Source of the DNA: Hyphomicrobiales bacterium
GTDB taxonomy: Bacteria; Pseudomonadota; Alphaproteobacteria; Rhizobiales; Xanthobacteraceae
Assembly: GCA_017305715.1 (NCBI GenBank)
Contig: JAFKKG010000008.1
Location: forward strand, 496,001 to 560,000
Reading direction: 5' to 3'
DNA: 64,000 bases
Shown: positions 15,639 to 24,394 of the stretch, one piece after another
How the letters are laid out: every line of letters begins with the position of its first letter
Numbering within the stretch: the stretch's first letter is position 1
Translations under genes and position numbers: made by a program
Notes under the pieces: model-generated
Databases searched by the model: none
What the model was told of the DNA's origin: nothing
The model's input: only the letters and a program-made list of their open reading frames with translations

Positions 15639-18600
15639 TGGCAGCGCCGGACAATCCTTCACACGGACCGCACCAGGGATCGCTGTCGGTCGTGCGTGCG
15701 TTGGAGTCGGGCGCGTTCGAGACTTTTATCAGGATCACGGCCGATGGTTCGGTCAACGCCTATAACGGCCATGTCGATCTCGGCACCGGCATTCGCACTT
15801 CCCTCGGACAGATCGTCGCTGAAGAACTCGACGTGTCCTTTGCGCGCGTCGTGGTGGTGCTCGGCGATACGTCCGTCGTCCCCAACCAGGGCGCGACGAT
15901 CGCGAGCGAAACCATCCAGATCACCGCGGTGCCGCTGCGCAAGGCGGCGGCGCAGGCACGGCAATTTTTGGTCGCGCGGGCGGCGGAACGGCTGGAAGCG
16001 CCGGTCGGAGACCTCAGCATTGAAGACGGACTGATCCGCGGCAAGGACAACCGCACCGTCAGCTATGGCGAATTGATCTCGGACGAAGTCATTCGACTCG
16101 AACTCGCCGACGACGTGGCGGTCAAGGATGTCAGCGCCTATTCCATCGTCGGGAACTCCGTGCCGCGCGTCGATCTCCCCGCCAAGGCGACCGGCGAACT
16201 AGTCTATGTCCATGACATGCGCCTGCCCGGCATGCTGCATGGCCGCGTCGTGCGGCCGCCTTACGCCGGCATCGATGCCGGCCCGTTCGTCGGCACCAGC
16301 CTGATCGCGGTCGACGAGGACTCGGTGCGCGATGTTCCAGGTCTGGTAGCGGTGATCCGGATCGGCGACTTCATCGGCGTGGTCGCCGAGCGCGAGGAGA
16401 ATGCGATCAAGGCCGCGGCGAAATTGAGGGTAAGCTGGAAGCCGGTACCGACATTACCCGATCTTGGCGATCTGCAAACGGCGCTGCGCGCCAATCCATC
16501 GACGCCGCGGACGCTGATCGAGAGGGGCGATGTCGATGCGGCTATTGCGTCCGCGGCCAAACCGATGGCGCGGACCTATGTCTGGCCCTACCAGATGCAC
16601 GGCTCGATCGGCCCCTCCTGCGCGGTCGCCGATTATCAGGACGGCGCGATCCGGGTGTGGTCGGGCACGCAGAACCCGCACCTCCTGCGCGCCGATCTGG
16701 CGCTGCTGATCGAACGGCCGGAAGCCGAGATTGACGTTGTCAGGATGGAGGCCGCCGGCTGCTATGGCCGCAACTGCGCCGATGACGTCACCGCCGACGC
16801 GCTGCTGCTGTCGCGCGCGGTCGGGCGTCCGGTGCGCGTGCAACTGACGCGTGAGCAGGAGCACGCCTGGGAGCCAAAGGGCACCGGTCAATTGATGGAC
16901 GTCAATGGCGGGCTGAATGCCGACGGCAATGTCGCCGCCTATGATTTTGCGACGCGCTATCCTTCCAATGGCGCGCCGACACTTGCGCTGCTGCTCACCG
17001 GCCGGATCACGCCGGAGCCTGCCGTGTTCGAGATGGGTGATCGCACCGCGATCCCGCCATATGATTACGAAAACATGCGCGTGGTCGCACATGACATGCC
17101 ACCGATCGTGCGCGCCTCCTGGTTTCGCGGCGTCTCGGCGCTGCCCAATATATTCGCGCATGAATCCTACATCGACGAACTCGCCACCGAGGCCGGCGTC
17201 GATCCGATCGAATATCGCCTGCGCTACCTGAAGGATTCGCGCGCCGTCGATCTCGTCAACGCGGTGGCCGAGCGCGCCGGGTGGAAACCACGGCCGGTCC
17301 GGCAGGAGCCGGAGGCCGAGGGCGATATCGTGCGCGGCCGCGGCTTTGCCTATGCGCTCTACGTGCACAGCAAATTCCCGGGCTTTGGCGCGGCATGGTC
17401 GGCATGGATCGCCGACGTCGCGGTCAACAAGGCGACCGGCGACGTCAGCGTGACCCGCGTCGTGGCCGGTCAGGATTCCGGGCTGATGATCAATCCCGAC
17501 GGCGTTCGTCACCAGATCCACGGCAACGTGATCCAGTCGACCAGCCGCGCGCTGATGGAAGAAGTGTCATTCGAGCGCGCGTCGGTGACCGCGCGCGAAT
17601 GGGGCGCCTATCCCATCATCAAGTTCCCCGATGTGCCCAAAATCGACGTGCTGATGCTGCCGCGGCAGGATCAGCCGCCGCTCGGCGTCGGCGAATCCGC
17701 ATCGGTTCCGAGTGCTGCGGCGATCGCGAACGCGATCTATGACGCGACCGGCGTACGGTTCCGCGAATTGCCGTTCACCCCTGAACGCATCTTGCAGGGA
17801 TTGCGCGGCGAAGCGGCACCCGTGCCCGAAACCTTGCCGGCGCCGCGTCCTGCGCCCGCACAGGACAAATGGCACAATCCGTTTGCCGGGCGGCGCGGCG
17901 TGCTGGCAACGGCGACGGCATTATGCGCGGCCGTGGTTGGCATCGGCGCAGCCGTGCTGCCATGGCGCGCGATGGCGCCGATCGCGCGGCCGGACGCGTC
18001 GGTGTATTCGGCCGCCACCATCGCGCGCGGCGAGCAACTCGCGGCGCTCGGCGACTGCGCGGTCTGCCACACCAGTATCAACGGCGTGCTAAACGCCGGC
18101 GGCCGGCCCCTCGAAACGCCGTTCGGCATGATCTACAGCACCAACATCACGCCCGACGTCGAAACCGGGATCGGCGCGTGGTCGTATCCCGCCTTTGAGC
18201 GCGCGATGCGCGAGGGCATCCATCGCGATGGCAAGCATCTCTATCCGGCGTTTCCCTACACGCATTTCGCCAAAACCACCGATGCCGATTTGCAGGCGCT
18301 CTATGCCTACCTGATGGCGCAATCGCCGGTGCGCGCGGAAAACCCGTCAAACAAGCTGGCGTTCCCGTTCAACATCCGTCCGCTGCTGGCGGGCTGGAAT
18401 GCGCTGTTCCATCAATCAAAACCGTTCCAGGTGGATGCGACCAAATCGGAATTGTGGAACCGCGGCGCCTATCTGGTCGAAGGCCTCGGCCATTGCGGTG
18501 CCTGCCACTCGCCGCGCAATGCGCTGGGCGCGGAAAGGCAAAACGCGTACCTCGCCGGCGGTTTCGCTGAGGGTTGGGAAGCCCCCGCCCTGACGTCGCT

Positions 18601-19183
18601 GTCGCAGGCGCCGATCCCCTGGAGCGAGGACGAGCTTTTCGCATACTTGCGGACCGGCGAGTCCCGCCTGCACGGCGTCGCCGCGGGGCCGATGGCGCCG
18701 GTCGTGAAGGAACTCGCAGCATTGCCCGATCAGGATATCCGCGCCATGGCGGTCTATCTCGGCTCGTTCAGCGAGCGCGCCACCGATAAACCGGCCCAGG
18801 ATGCCCTCGCCGCCAGACTCGAAGCCGCGACCAGCACCCGGAGTTTGCCGGCCTCCTCGGTCGGTGCACGGATCTATCAAGGCGCCTGCGCGGTGTGCCA
18901 TGAGGTCGGCGGCGCGCCGCTGTTCGGTAGCCGGCCGTCGCTGGCGCTGAACAGCAATCTGCACAGCGCGGTGCCTGACAATCTGATCCAGGTGATCCTG
19001 CACGGCATCGCTTCGCCGGTTACCAGCGACCTCGGCTATATGCCGGCCTTCAAGGACAGCCTGAGCGACAGCCAGATCGGCGAACTCATCGCCTATCTGC
19101 GCGGGCAATTTGCCCCGGATCGACCGAAATGGACCGATATCCCCGCAACCGTTGCGCGAATCCGGCATCAAATGACCCGCTGA
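15638..19183 (+). CDS. nicB: Nicotinate dehydrogenase large subunit NicB, molybdopterin domain fused to triheme cytochrome c
   Basis: An 1181-residue fusion. Residues 1 to about 730 are a molybdopterin-binding hydroxylase domain; its C-terminal LGVGESASVPSAAAIANAIYDATG region is typical. A hydrophobic anchor lies near 754-780. Three cytochrome c domains follow, with CAVCH at 807-811, CGACH at 953-957 and CAVCH at 1084-1088. The architecture and length match NicB of Pseudomonas putida (about 1187 residues), which hydroxylates nicotinate at C6 and delivers electrons to the respiratory chain. Isoquinoline or aldehyde dehydrogenases share the plan, but adjacency to hnr, enamidase and pncB makes nicotinate the best substrate call. 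Confidence 0.87.
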   Translation: MAAPDNPSHGPHQGSLSVVRALESGAFETFIRITADGSVNAYNGHVDLGTGIRTSLGQIVAEELDVSFARVVVVLGDTSVVPNQGATIASETIQITAVPLRKAAAQARQFLVARAAERLEAPVGDLSIEDGLIRGKDNRTVSYGELISDEVIRLELADDVAVKDVSAYSIVGNSVPRVDLPAKATGELVYVHDMRLPGMLHGRVVRPPYAGIDAGPFVGTSLIAVDEDSVRDVPGLVAVIRIGDFIGVVAEREENAIKAAAKLRVSWKPVPTLPDLGDLQTALRANPSTPRTLIERGDVDAAIASAAKPMARTYVWPYQMHGSIGPSCAVADYQDGAIRVWSGTQNPHLLRADLALLIERPEAEIDVVRMEAAGCYGRNCADDVTADALLLSRAVGRPVRVQLTREQEHAWEPKGTGQLMDVNGGLNADGNVAAYDFATRYPSNGAPTLALLLTGRITPEPAVFEMGDRTAIPPYDYENMRVVAHDMPPIVRASWFRGVSALPNIFAHESYIDELATEAGVDPIEYRLRYLKDSRAVDLVNAVAERAGWKPRPVRQEPEAEGDIVRGRGFAYALYVHSKFPGFGAAWSAWIADVAVNKATGDVSVTRVVAGQDSGLMINPDGVRHQIHGNVIQSTSRALMEEVSFERASVTAREWGAYPIIKFPDVPKIDVLMLPRQDQPPLGVGESASVPSAAAIANAIYDATGVRFRELPFTPERILQGLRGEAAPVPETLPAPRPAPAQDKWHNPFAGRRGVLATATALCAAVVGIGAAVLPWRAMAPIARPDASVYSAATIARGEQLAALGDCAVCHTSINGVLNAGGRPLETPFGMIYSTNITPDVETGIGAWSYPAFERAMREGIHRDGKHLYPAFPYTHFAKTTDADLQALYAYLMAQSPVRAENPSNKLAFPFNIRPLLAGWNALFHQSKPFQVDATKSELWNRGAYLVEGLGHCGACHSPRNALGAERQNAYLAGGFAEGWEAPALTSLSQAPIPWSEDELFAYLRTGESRLHGVAAGPMAPVVKELAALPDQDIRAMAVYLGSFSERATDKPAQDALAARLEAATSTRSLPASSVGARIYQGACAVCHEVGGAPLFGSRPSLALNSNLHSAVPDNLIQVILHGIASPVTSDLGYMPAFKDSLSDSQIGELIAYLRGQFAPDRPKWTDIPATVARIRHQMTR

Positions 19184-19244
19184 GCTGCCATGCCGTCGCC
19201 AAAACCCACTGGTTGGGCGGCATCCGGCACGATAGAGTTCCGCC

Positions 19245-20549
19245 ATGGCAGTGACAGATATTGCGACCCGGACCTACAATCACGGCTGGCGGCTCGATCC
19301 GATCGTGCGCAGCCTGCTGGATACTGACTTCTACAAACTGCTGATGCTGCAGATGATCCGGGAATTCTACCCGGATACCAACACCACCTTTTCGGTCATC
19401 AACCGCAGCAAGCATGTCCGGCTCGCCGAGGTGATCGATGAAGGCGAGTTGCGCGCCCAGCTCGACCATGCCCGCTCGATCCGCTTTTCCAAGAAGGAAC
19501 TGATCTGGCTCGCCGGCAATACGTTTTATGGCAAGACCCAGATGTTCTCGCCGGACTTCATCAACTGGCTCGCCAATTTCCGTCTGCCCGAATACGAGCT
19601 GCGCAAGGTGGACGGCCAATATGAGCTGCATTTCCACGGGCCGTGGACCCACACCACGATGTGGGAAATCCCGGCGCTCGCGATCCTGAACGAGTTGCGC
19701 TCGCGGCAAGCCTTGAAGGGCCAGGGACGATTTGTCCTCGACGTGCTCTACGCCCGCGCCAAGGCAAAGCTCTGGTCCAAGGTCGAGCGGCTGCGCAAGC
19801 TGGAAGGCCTGCGGCTGTCGGATTTCGGCACGCGCCGCCGCCATGGTTTCCTGTGGCAGCGCTGGTGCGTCGAGGCCGTCAAGGAAGGGCTCGGCTCTTC
19901 CTTCACCGGCACCTCCAACGTGCTGCTCGCGATGGACAACGACCTCGAAGCGATCGGCACCAACGCGCATGAATTGCCGATGGTCGCAGCGGCGCTAGCA
20001 AATGACGATACCGAACTCCGCTGGGCGCCCTATCGCATCCTCGATCAATGGCGCCACACCTATGGCGGCAACCTCCTGATCGCGCTGCCCGACGCCTTCG
20101 GCACAAAGCCGTTCCTGCGCGATGCGCCGGACTGGGTCGCCGACTGGACCGGCTTTCGCCCCGACAGCGCGCCGCCGATCGCGGCCGGCGAAGACATCAT
20201 CACCTGGTGGAAGCAGAAGGGCCGCGATCCCCGGGAAAAGCTGCTGGTATTCTCCGACGGCATGGATGTCGGCTCGATCGAGGACACCTATCACCACTTC
20301 TCCGGCCGGGTGCGCATCAGTTTTGGTTGGGGCACCAACCTTACCAATGATTTCGTCGGCTGCGCGCCCGACGGATCGGCCGATCTCGATCCGATCTCGA
20401 TCGTGTGCAAGGTGACGTCGGTCGACGGCCGGCCGGCCGTCAAGCTGTCGGACAATCCGGAAAAAGCCACCGGCACGCCGTCCGAGGTCGAACGATATTT
20501 GCGCGTGTTCGGCAATGTCGGCCGCGTCCGCACCGCCGTGCACGTCTGA
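19245..20549 (+). CDS. pncB: Nicotinate phosphoribosyltransferase
   Basis: A 434-residue enzyme that converts nicotinate and PRPP to nicotinate mononucleotide in NAD salvage. Clear landmarks are [15 protein letters not shown] near the start, the [13 protein letters not shown] motif near residue 195, GTSNVLLA, and the C-terminal [11 protein letters not shown] loop that binds phosphoribosyl phosphate. The length is that of the rhizobial enzyme. It follows nicB after 61 bases on the same strand, without an intervening palindrome, so read-through from nicAB is possible. Confidence 0.96.
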   Translation: MAVTDIATRTYNHGWRLDPIVRSLLDTDFYKLLMLQMIREFYPDTNTTFSVINRSKHVRLAEVIDEGELRAQLDHARSIRFSKKELIWLAGNTFYGKTQMFSPDFINWLANFRLPEYELRKVDGQYELHFHGPWTHTTMWEIPALAILNELRSRQALKGQGRFVLDVLYARAKAKLWSKVERLRKLEGLRLSDFGTRRRHGFLWQRWCVEAVKEGLGSSFTGTSNVLLAMDNDLEAIGTNAHELPMVAAALANDDTELRWAPYRILDQWRHTYGGNLLIALPDAFGTKPFLRDAPDWVADWTGFRPDSAPPIAAGEDIITWWKQKGRDPREKLLVFSDGMDVGSIEDTYHHFSGRVRISFGWGTNLTNDFVGCAPDGSADLDPISIVCKVTSVDGRPAVKLSDNPEKATGTPSEVERYLRVFGNVGRVRTAVHV

Positions 20550-20591
20550 ACCTACTCAATCACTGGCCACCTCCGACTGGACGAGCCCCGC

Positions 20592-21887
20592 ATGCCCGCA
20601 CCAAAACCGCCTGCCTTTGAAACCCTGAGCCTGCACGCCGGCCAGCGCCCGGACCCCGTCACCGGCGCCCGCGCGGTGCCGATCTACCAGACCACGTCCT
20701 ATGTGTTCCAGGATTCCGACCATGCCGCCGCGTTGTTCAACCTCGAACGCGCCGGGCACATCTATACGCGGATTTCCAATCCGACGACGGCCGTGCTCGA
20801 GGAGCGGCTCGCCGCGCTGGAAGCCGGCGTCGGCGCGATCTGCACCGCCAGCGGCATGGCAGCTCTCCATCTGGCGATCGCGACCCTGCTCAATGCCGGC
20901 GACCATATCGTGGCCTCCTCCTCGCTCTATGGCGGCACCATCAATCTGCTGGCGCACACGCTGCCGCGCTTCGGCATCACGACGACGTTTGTGAAACCGC
21001 GAGAGCTTGACGCGTTCCGGGCCGCGATCAAGCCGAACACCAAGCTTGTCATCGGCGAAACCATCGGCAATCCCGGGCTCGAAGTGCTGGATATCCCTGA
21101 TGTCGCGCAGATCGCGCATGACGCGAAAATTCCGCTGCTGATCGACAACACTTTTGCGACCCCGTTCCTGAGCCGGCCGATCGAGCTCGGCGCCGACATC
21201 GTGATGAACTCGGCGACCAAATGGATCGGCGGCCACGGCATCGCGATCGGCGGCGTCATCGTCGATGGCGGTCATTTCGACTGGCACGCTTCCGGCAGAT
21301 TCCCGGTATTGACCGAGCCCTATGCCGGCTATCACGGCATCGTCTTCGACGAGCAGTTCGGCCAAGCCGCCTTCATCATGCGCGCCCGCACCGAAGGCCT
21401 GCGCGACTTCGGCGCCTGTCTTTCGCCGACCAATGCGTTCCAGTTGCTGCAGGGCGTGGAGACGCTTGGCGTCCGCATGGAACGGCACATGAGCAATACG
21501 CTCGCGGTGCTGGAATTCCTCAAGTCCAACAAGGCGGTCGAGTGGGTGCTGCATCCGGCCCTTGAAGATCATCCCGACCACCAGCTTGCCTTGCGGCTGC
21601 TGCCGAAGGGCGCAGGCTCAATCGTGAGTTTCGGCATCAAGGGCGGCCGGCCCGCGGGCAAGAAATTCATCGAGACGCTGCGCATGGTCAGCCACCTCGC
21701 CAATGTCGGCGACGCCAAGACGCTCGTCATCCATCCCGCCAGCACGACGCATCAGCAGATGGACGCAGCCCAGCTCAAGGCCGCCGGCATCGGCGAGGAA
21801 CTGGTGCGGCTGTCGGTCGGCATCGAGGCCGCCTCGGATATCATCGATGATCTCGGCCAAGCGCTTCGCGCGTCGCAGAAGGTGTAA
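20592..21887 (+). CDS. metY: O-acetylhomoserine sulfhydrylase / methionine gamma-lyase family PLP enzyme
   Basis: A 431-residue enzyme of the Cys/Met metabolism PLP family. It opens with FETLSLHAGQRPDP and RISNPTTAVLEERLAALE, and the PLP lysine lies in NSATKWIGGHG. The length of about 430 residues and the C-terminal QLKAAGIGEELVRLSVGIE favour O-acetylhomoserine aminocarboxypropyltransferase (MetY) over cystathionine lyases. The gene begins 42 bases after pncB and is followed three bases later by an alpha/beta hydrolase. It is probably part of sulfur amino-acid metabolism rather than nicotinate breakdown. Confidence 0.85.
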   Translation: MPAPKPPAFETLSLHAGQRPDPVTGARAVPIYQTTSYVFQDSDHAAALFNLERAGHIYTRISNPTTAVLEERLAALEAGVGAICTASGMAALHLAIATLLNAGDHIVASSSLYGGTINLLAHTLPRFGITTTFVKPRELDAFRAAIKPNTKLVIGETIGNPGLEVLDIPDVAQIAHDAKIPLLIDNTFATPFLSRPIELGADIVMNSATKWIGGHGIAIGGVIVDGGHFDWHASGRFPVLTEPYAGYHGIVFDEQFGQAAFIMRARTEGLRDFGACLSPTNAFQLLQGVETLGVRMERHMSNTLAVLEFLKSNKAVEWVLHPALEDHPDHQLALRLLPKGAGSIVSFGIKGGRPAGKKFIETLRMVSHLANVGDAKTLVIHPASTTHQQMDAAQLKAAGIGEELVRLSVGIEAASDIIDDLGQALRASQKV

Positions 21888-21890
21888 GCC

Positions 21891-22673
21891 ATGCAATTGT
21901 CAGTGAATGGCAACGATACGTTTGTTGCGACCGGCGGCCGTCCGTTCGATCCGTCCCTGCCCGCGGTGGTGATGCTGCACGGCGCGGGTTTCGATCATTC
22001 GACCTGGGCGCTGCACTCAAGGTGGTTCGCCCATCACGGCTATTCGGTGCTGGCGCCTGATCTGCCCGGCCATGGCCGCTCGTCCGGCAACGCCCTGCCG
22101 ACGATAGCAGACATGGCCGACTGGACCGCCGCACTGCTGGACGTGGCCGGCGCGCCGAAGGCAAAGCTAGTCGGGCATTCCATGGGGTCGCTGATCGCGC
22201 TGGAAACATCCGCGCGCCACCCGGACAAGGTGTCAGGCCTCAGCCTGATCGGCACCGCCGCGACAATGACCGTCGGCCCCGATCTGCTCAAGGCCGCGGA
22301 GTTCAACAATCCCGATGCGATCGACATGGTCTCGATCTGGGGCCTCGGCTTCAAGGCCGAACTCGGCGGCAGCCTCGCGCCGGGACTGTGGATGCACCAG
22401 GGCGCACAGCGCGTGCTGCAACAGACCCGCCCGGGCGTGCTTTATAGCGATCTCAACGCCTGCAATACGTACCAGAATGCACTGGCCGCAGCCGCGGCGG
22501 TCAAGGTGCCAGCGACCTTCATCCTCGGTGAGCACGACATGATGACGCCTGCGAAGGCTGGCAAGGCACTGGCCGCGGCAACCCCGAACGCCCGCGTCAT
22601 CGTGCTGCCCGGCGCCGGCCATATGATGATGGTGGAAACGCCGGACGAATTGCTGGCGGCGTTGCAGCAGTAA
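21891..22673 (+). CDS. Alpha/beta-fold hydrolase
   Basis: A 260-residue single-domain hydrolase. The oxyanion HGAGFDH, the nucleophile elbow GHSMGS (serine near residue 88), a late aspartate in GEHDMM and the histidine in GAGHMMMVE complete the triad. It starts three bases after the metY-like gene, so the two are probably cotranscribed. The substrate is not evident; homoserine acetyltransferases are related in fold but longer. Confidence 0.85.
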   Translation: MQLSVNGNDTFVATGGRPFDPSLPAVVMLHGAGFDHSTWALHSRWFAHHGYSVLAPDLPGHGRSSGNALPTIADMADWTAALLDVAGAPKAKLVGHSMGSLIALETSARHPDKVSGLSLIGTAATMTVGPDLLKAAEFNNPDAIDMVSIWGLGFKAELGGSLAPGLWMHQGAQRVLQQTRPGVLYSDLNACNTYQNALAAAAAVKVPATFILGEHDMMTPAKAGKALAAATPNARVIVLPGAGHMMMVETPDELLAALQQ

Positions 22674-22679
22674 ACCGCC

Positions 22680-22826
22680 GCCCCTCATCCTGAGCCCGTC
22701 TTCGCCCGATGGGCTTCGCCGGGCACGCTTTGTCCTTTATGGTGAGTGGCTGCGCCACGCGTAGCCCGAAGGGCAAAGCGTGGTTCGAGACGGCGCAAGA
22801 GCGCCTCCTCACCATGAGGAGCACGT
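22680..22826. repeat. Intergenic repeat, family A
   Basis: CCCCTCATCCTGAGCC opens the gap and CTCCTCACCATGAGGAGC closes it, with GGTTCGAGACGGCGCAAGAGCGC between. It is the same family as 3588-3720 and lies between convergent gene ends. Confidence 0.75.
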
Positions 22827-23852
22827 CTACTGCCTTGCCGCGCGTTTGCGCTCCACGGGGTGAATATCCACCCCCCGCAAACGGCCCATGCGCAGCACGT
22901 CCATTTCCAGCTTGCGGTCGATGCGGTCGCGGTCCAGCGCGCGGATCAGATCGTCGACGCCGTTGATCTCGACGCCGTCGAGTTTGATCACGACATCGCC
23001 GGGCAACAGGCCGGCCTGCGCCGCCGGGCCATCCGGCTCGATCTGCGCCAACAGCGCACCCATCTTGTTGTCGACGCCGGCCAGCACCGCATGGCGCCGC
23101 GGGATCGGCGCGGTCTGGCCGGCCACGCCGATATAGGCGCGGCGGACATAGCCGTGGCGGATGATTTCCGACAGCACGAATTGCGCGGTGTTGCTGGCGA
23201 CCGCAAAACAGATGCCCTGCGCGCCCTGAATGATCGCAGTGTTGATCCCGATCACCTCGGCGGCCGACGACACCAGCGGCCCGCCCGAATTGCCGGGATT
23301 GAGCGCGGCGTCGGTCTGGATCACGTCCTCGATGGTCCGCCCGCTCACCGAGCGGATCGAACGGCCGAGCGCCGACACCACGCCGGCGGTCACGGTCGAC
23401 TCAAATCCTAGCGGGTTGCCGATCGCGACCACGAGCTGGCCGCGGCGCAGGCTTTTCGAGTTGCCGAGCAAGGCATAGGGCAGATCGCGCGCGCCGTCGG
23501 CACGCAGCAGAGCGAGGTCCGTGTCCGGATCGACCCCGAGCACATGGGCGTCGGTGACAAATCCTTCGGTATCCCGCAGCCTGATCTCTTTCGACGATCC
23601 GACCACATGGCTGTTGGTCAGCACGAAGCCATCGGGCGAGATGACGATGCCGGACCCGAGCCCGCCGCGCTCGCGCGCGCTGCCGGCCTTGGGTCCGGTT
23701 TCGACGCGCACGACGGCAGGCCCGACGCGCTCCGTCACGCCGATCACGGCGTTGGAATAAGCGTCCAGCAAGGCCTGGTCGTCGGCGGGGGCGTGTCCGG
23801 TCGCGCGCAATGACGATCCGTCATCGGCGTTATCTGAGGTAATATCCAACAT
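22827..23852 (-). CDS. HtrA/Deg-like serine protease with PDZ domain
   Basis: A 341-residue S1C-type trypsin-like protease. The catalytic triad is visible at H82 (TNSHVVG), D112 (PDTDLALL) and S189 (NPGNSGGPLV). One PDZ domain follows (QIEPDGPAAQAGLLPGDVVIKLDG). DegP-type proteases usually have a signal peptide or membrane anchor, but the N-terminus here (MLDITSDNADDGSS...) has neither, so a cytoplasmic location is likely. ATG 23852 is chosen over a TTG two codons upstream. It is a single-gene unit. Confidence 0.88.
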   Translation of the reverse strand: MLDITSDNADDGSSLRATGHAPADDQALLDAYSNAVIGVTERVGPAVVRVETGPKAGSARERGGLGSGIVISPDGFVLTNSHVVGSSKEIRLRDTEGFVTDAHVLGVDPDTDLALLRADGARDLPYALLGNSKSLRRGQLVVAIGNPLGFESTVTAGVVSALGRSIRSVSGRTIEDVIQTDAALNPGNSGGPLVSSAAEVIGINTAIIQGAQGICFAVASNTAQFVLSEIIRHGYVRRAYIGVAGQTAPIPRRHAVLAGVDNKMGALLAQIEPDGPAAQAGLLPGDVVIKLDGVEINGVDDLIRALDRDRIDRKLEMDVLRMGRLRGVDIHPVERKRAARQ

Positions 23853-23937
23853 GGCCAAAATCCTTAGGCCAACTCAGATGGTTACGGGCCGCCCTCGCCG
23901 CAAGAGCCCCAACAGGGGCGCAAGCCTGTCCTGAGGC

Positions 23938-24387
23938 TTAGGTGGCCCGCCGCAAGCTCGGCGGCCTCGCCTTGACGGGATCAAGCAACGACCAGTCGCC
24001 CTGCTCCAGCGTATAGCCCTTCGGGAACGGCGCCCGAAGCTCCAACCCCAGCGACCTCAGCACGCGGTCGTCGCGGTAATAGCATTGCAGCACGACGCGG
24101 ACGAGGGTCGCCGCAGCGCCGCCGCCCGATGCGCGGAATTCCTGGGCGACAGCCTCGCGCCGTGCCGGATCGAGACTGGCGAGCGGTTTGCCGGCGAGGC
24201 GCGCGAGATGGTCGAGCGCTTGTACGACCAGCGCAGTGTCGCGGCCCAGCGTCGCCAGCATGTCGGCCTGAACAGCGGGATCATCCGCGCCGGGCACCTT
24301 GTATTCCTCGCTGGCGGGAACGATCATCGCCGCGATGGTGCGCAGATCGTCGCGCTGGGCTGCGGTCAGTTGATTTGTTGCGGACAT
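23938..24387 (-). CDS. Small partner of GMC oxidoreductase (gluconate 2-dehydrogenase subunit 3-like)
   Basis: A 149-residue protein that follows the GMC oxidoreductase by seven bases. The opening LTAAQRDDLRTIAAMIVPASEEY resembles the gluconate 2-dehydrogenase subunit 3 type partner (DUF for GMC small subunits). No Tat or Sec signal is evident. It probably forms a complex with, or helps fold, the flavoprotein. The family call is by resemblance and context only. Confidence 0.65.
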   Translation of the reverse strand: MSATNQLTAAQRDDLRTIAAMIVPASEEYKVPGADDPAVQADMLATLGRDTALVVQALDHLARLAGKPLASLDPARREAVAQEFRASGGGAAATLVRVVLQCYYRDDRVLRSLGLELRAPFPKGYTLEQGDWSLLDPVKARPPSLRRAT

Positions 24388-24394
24388 CACTTCC

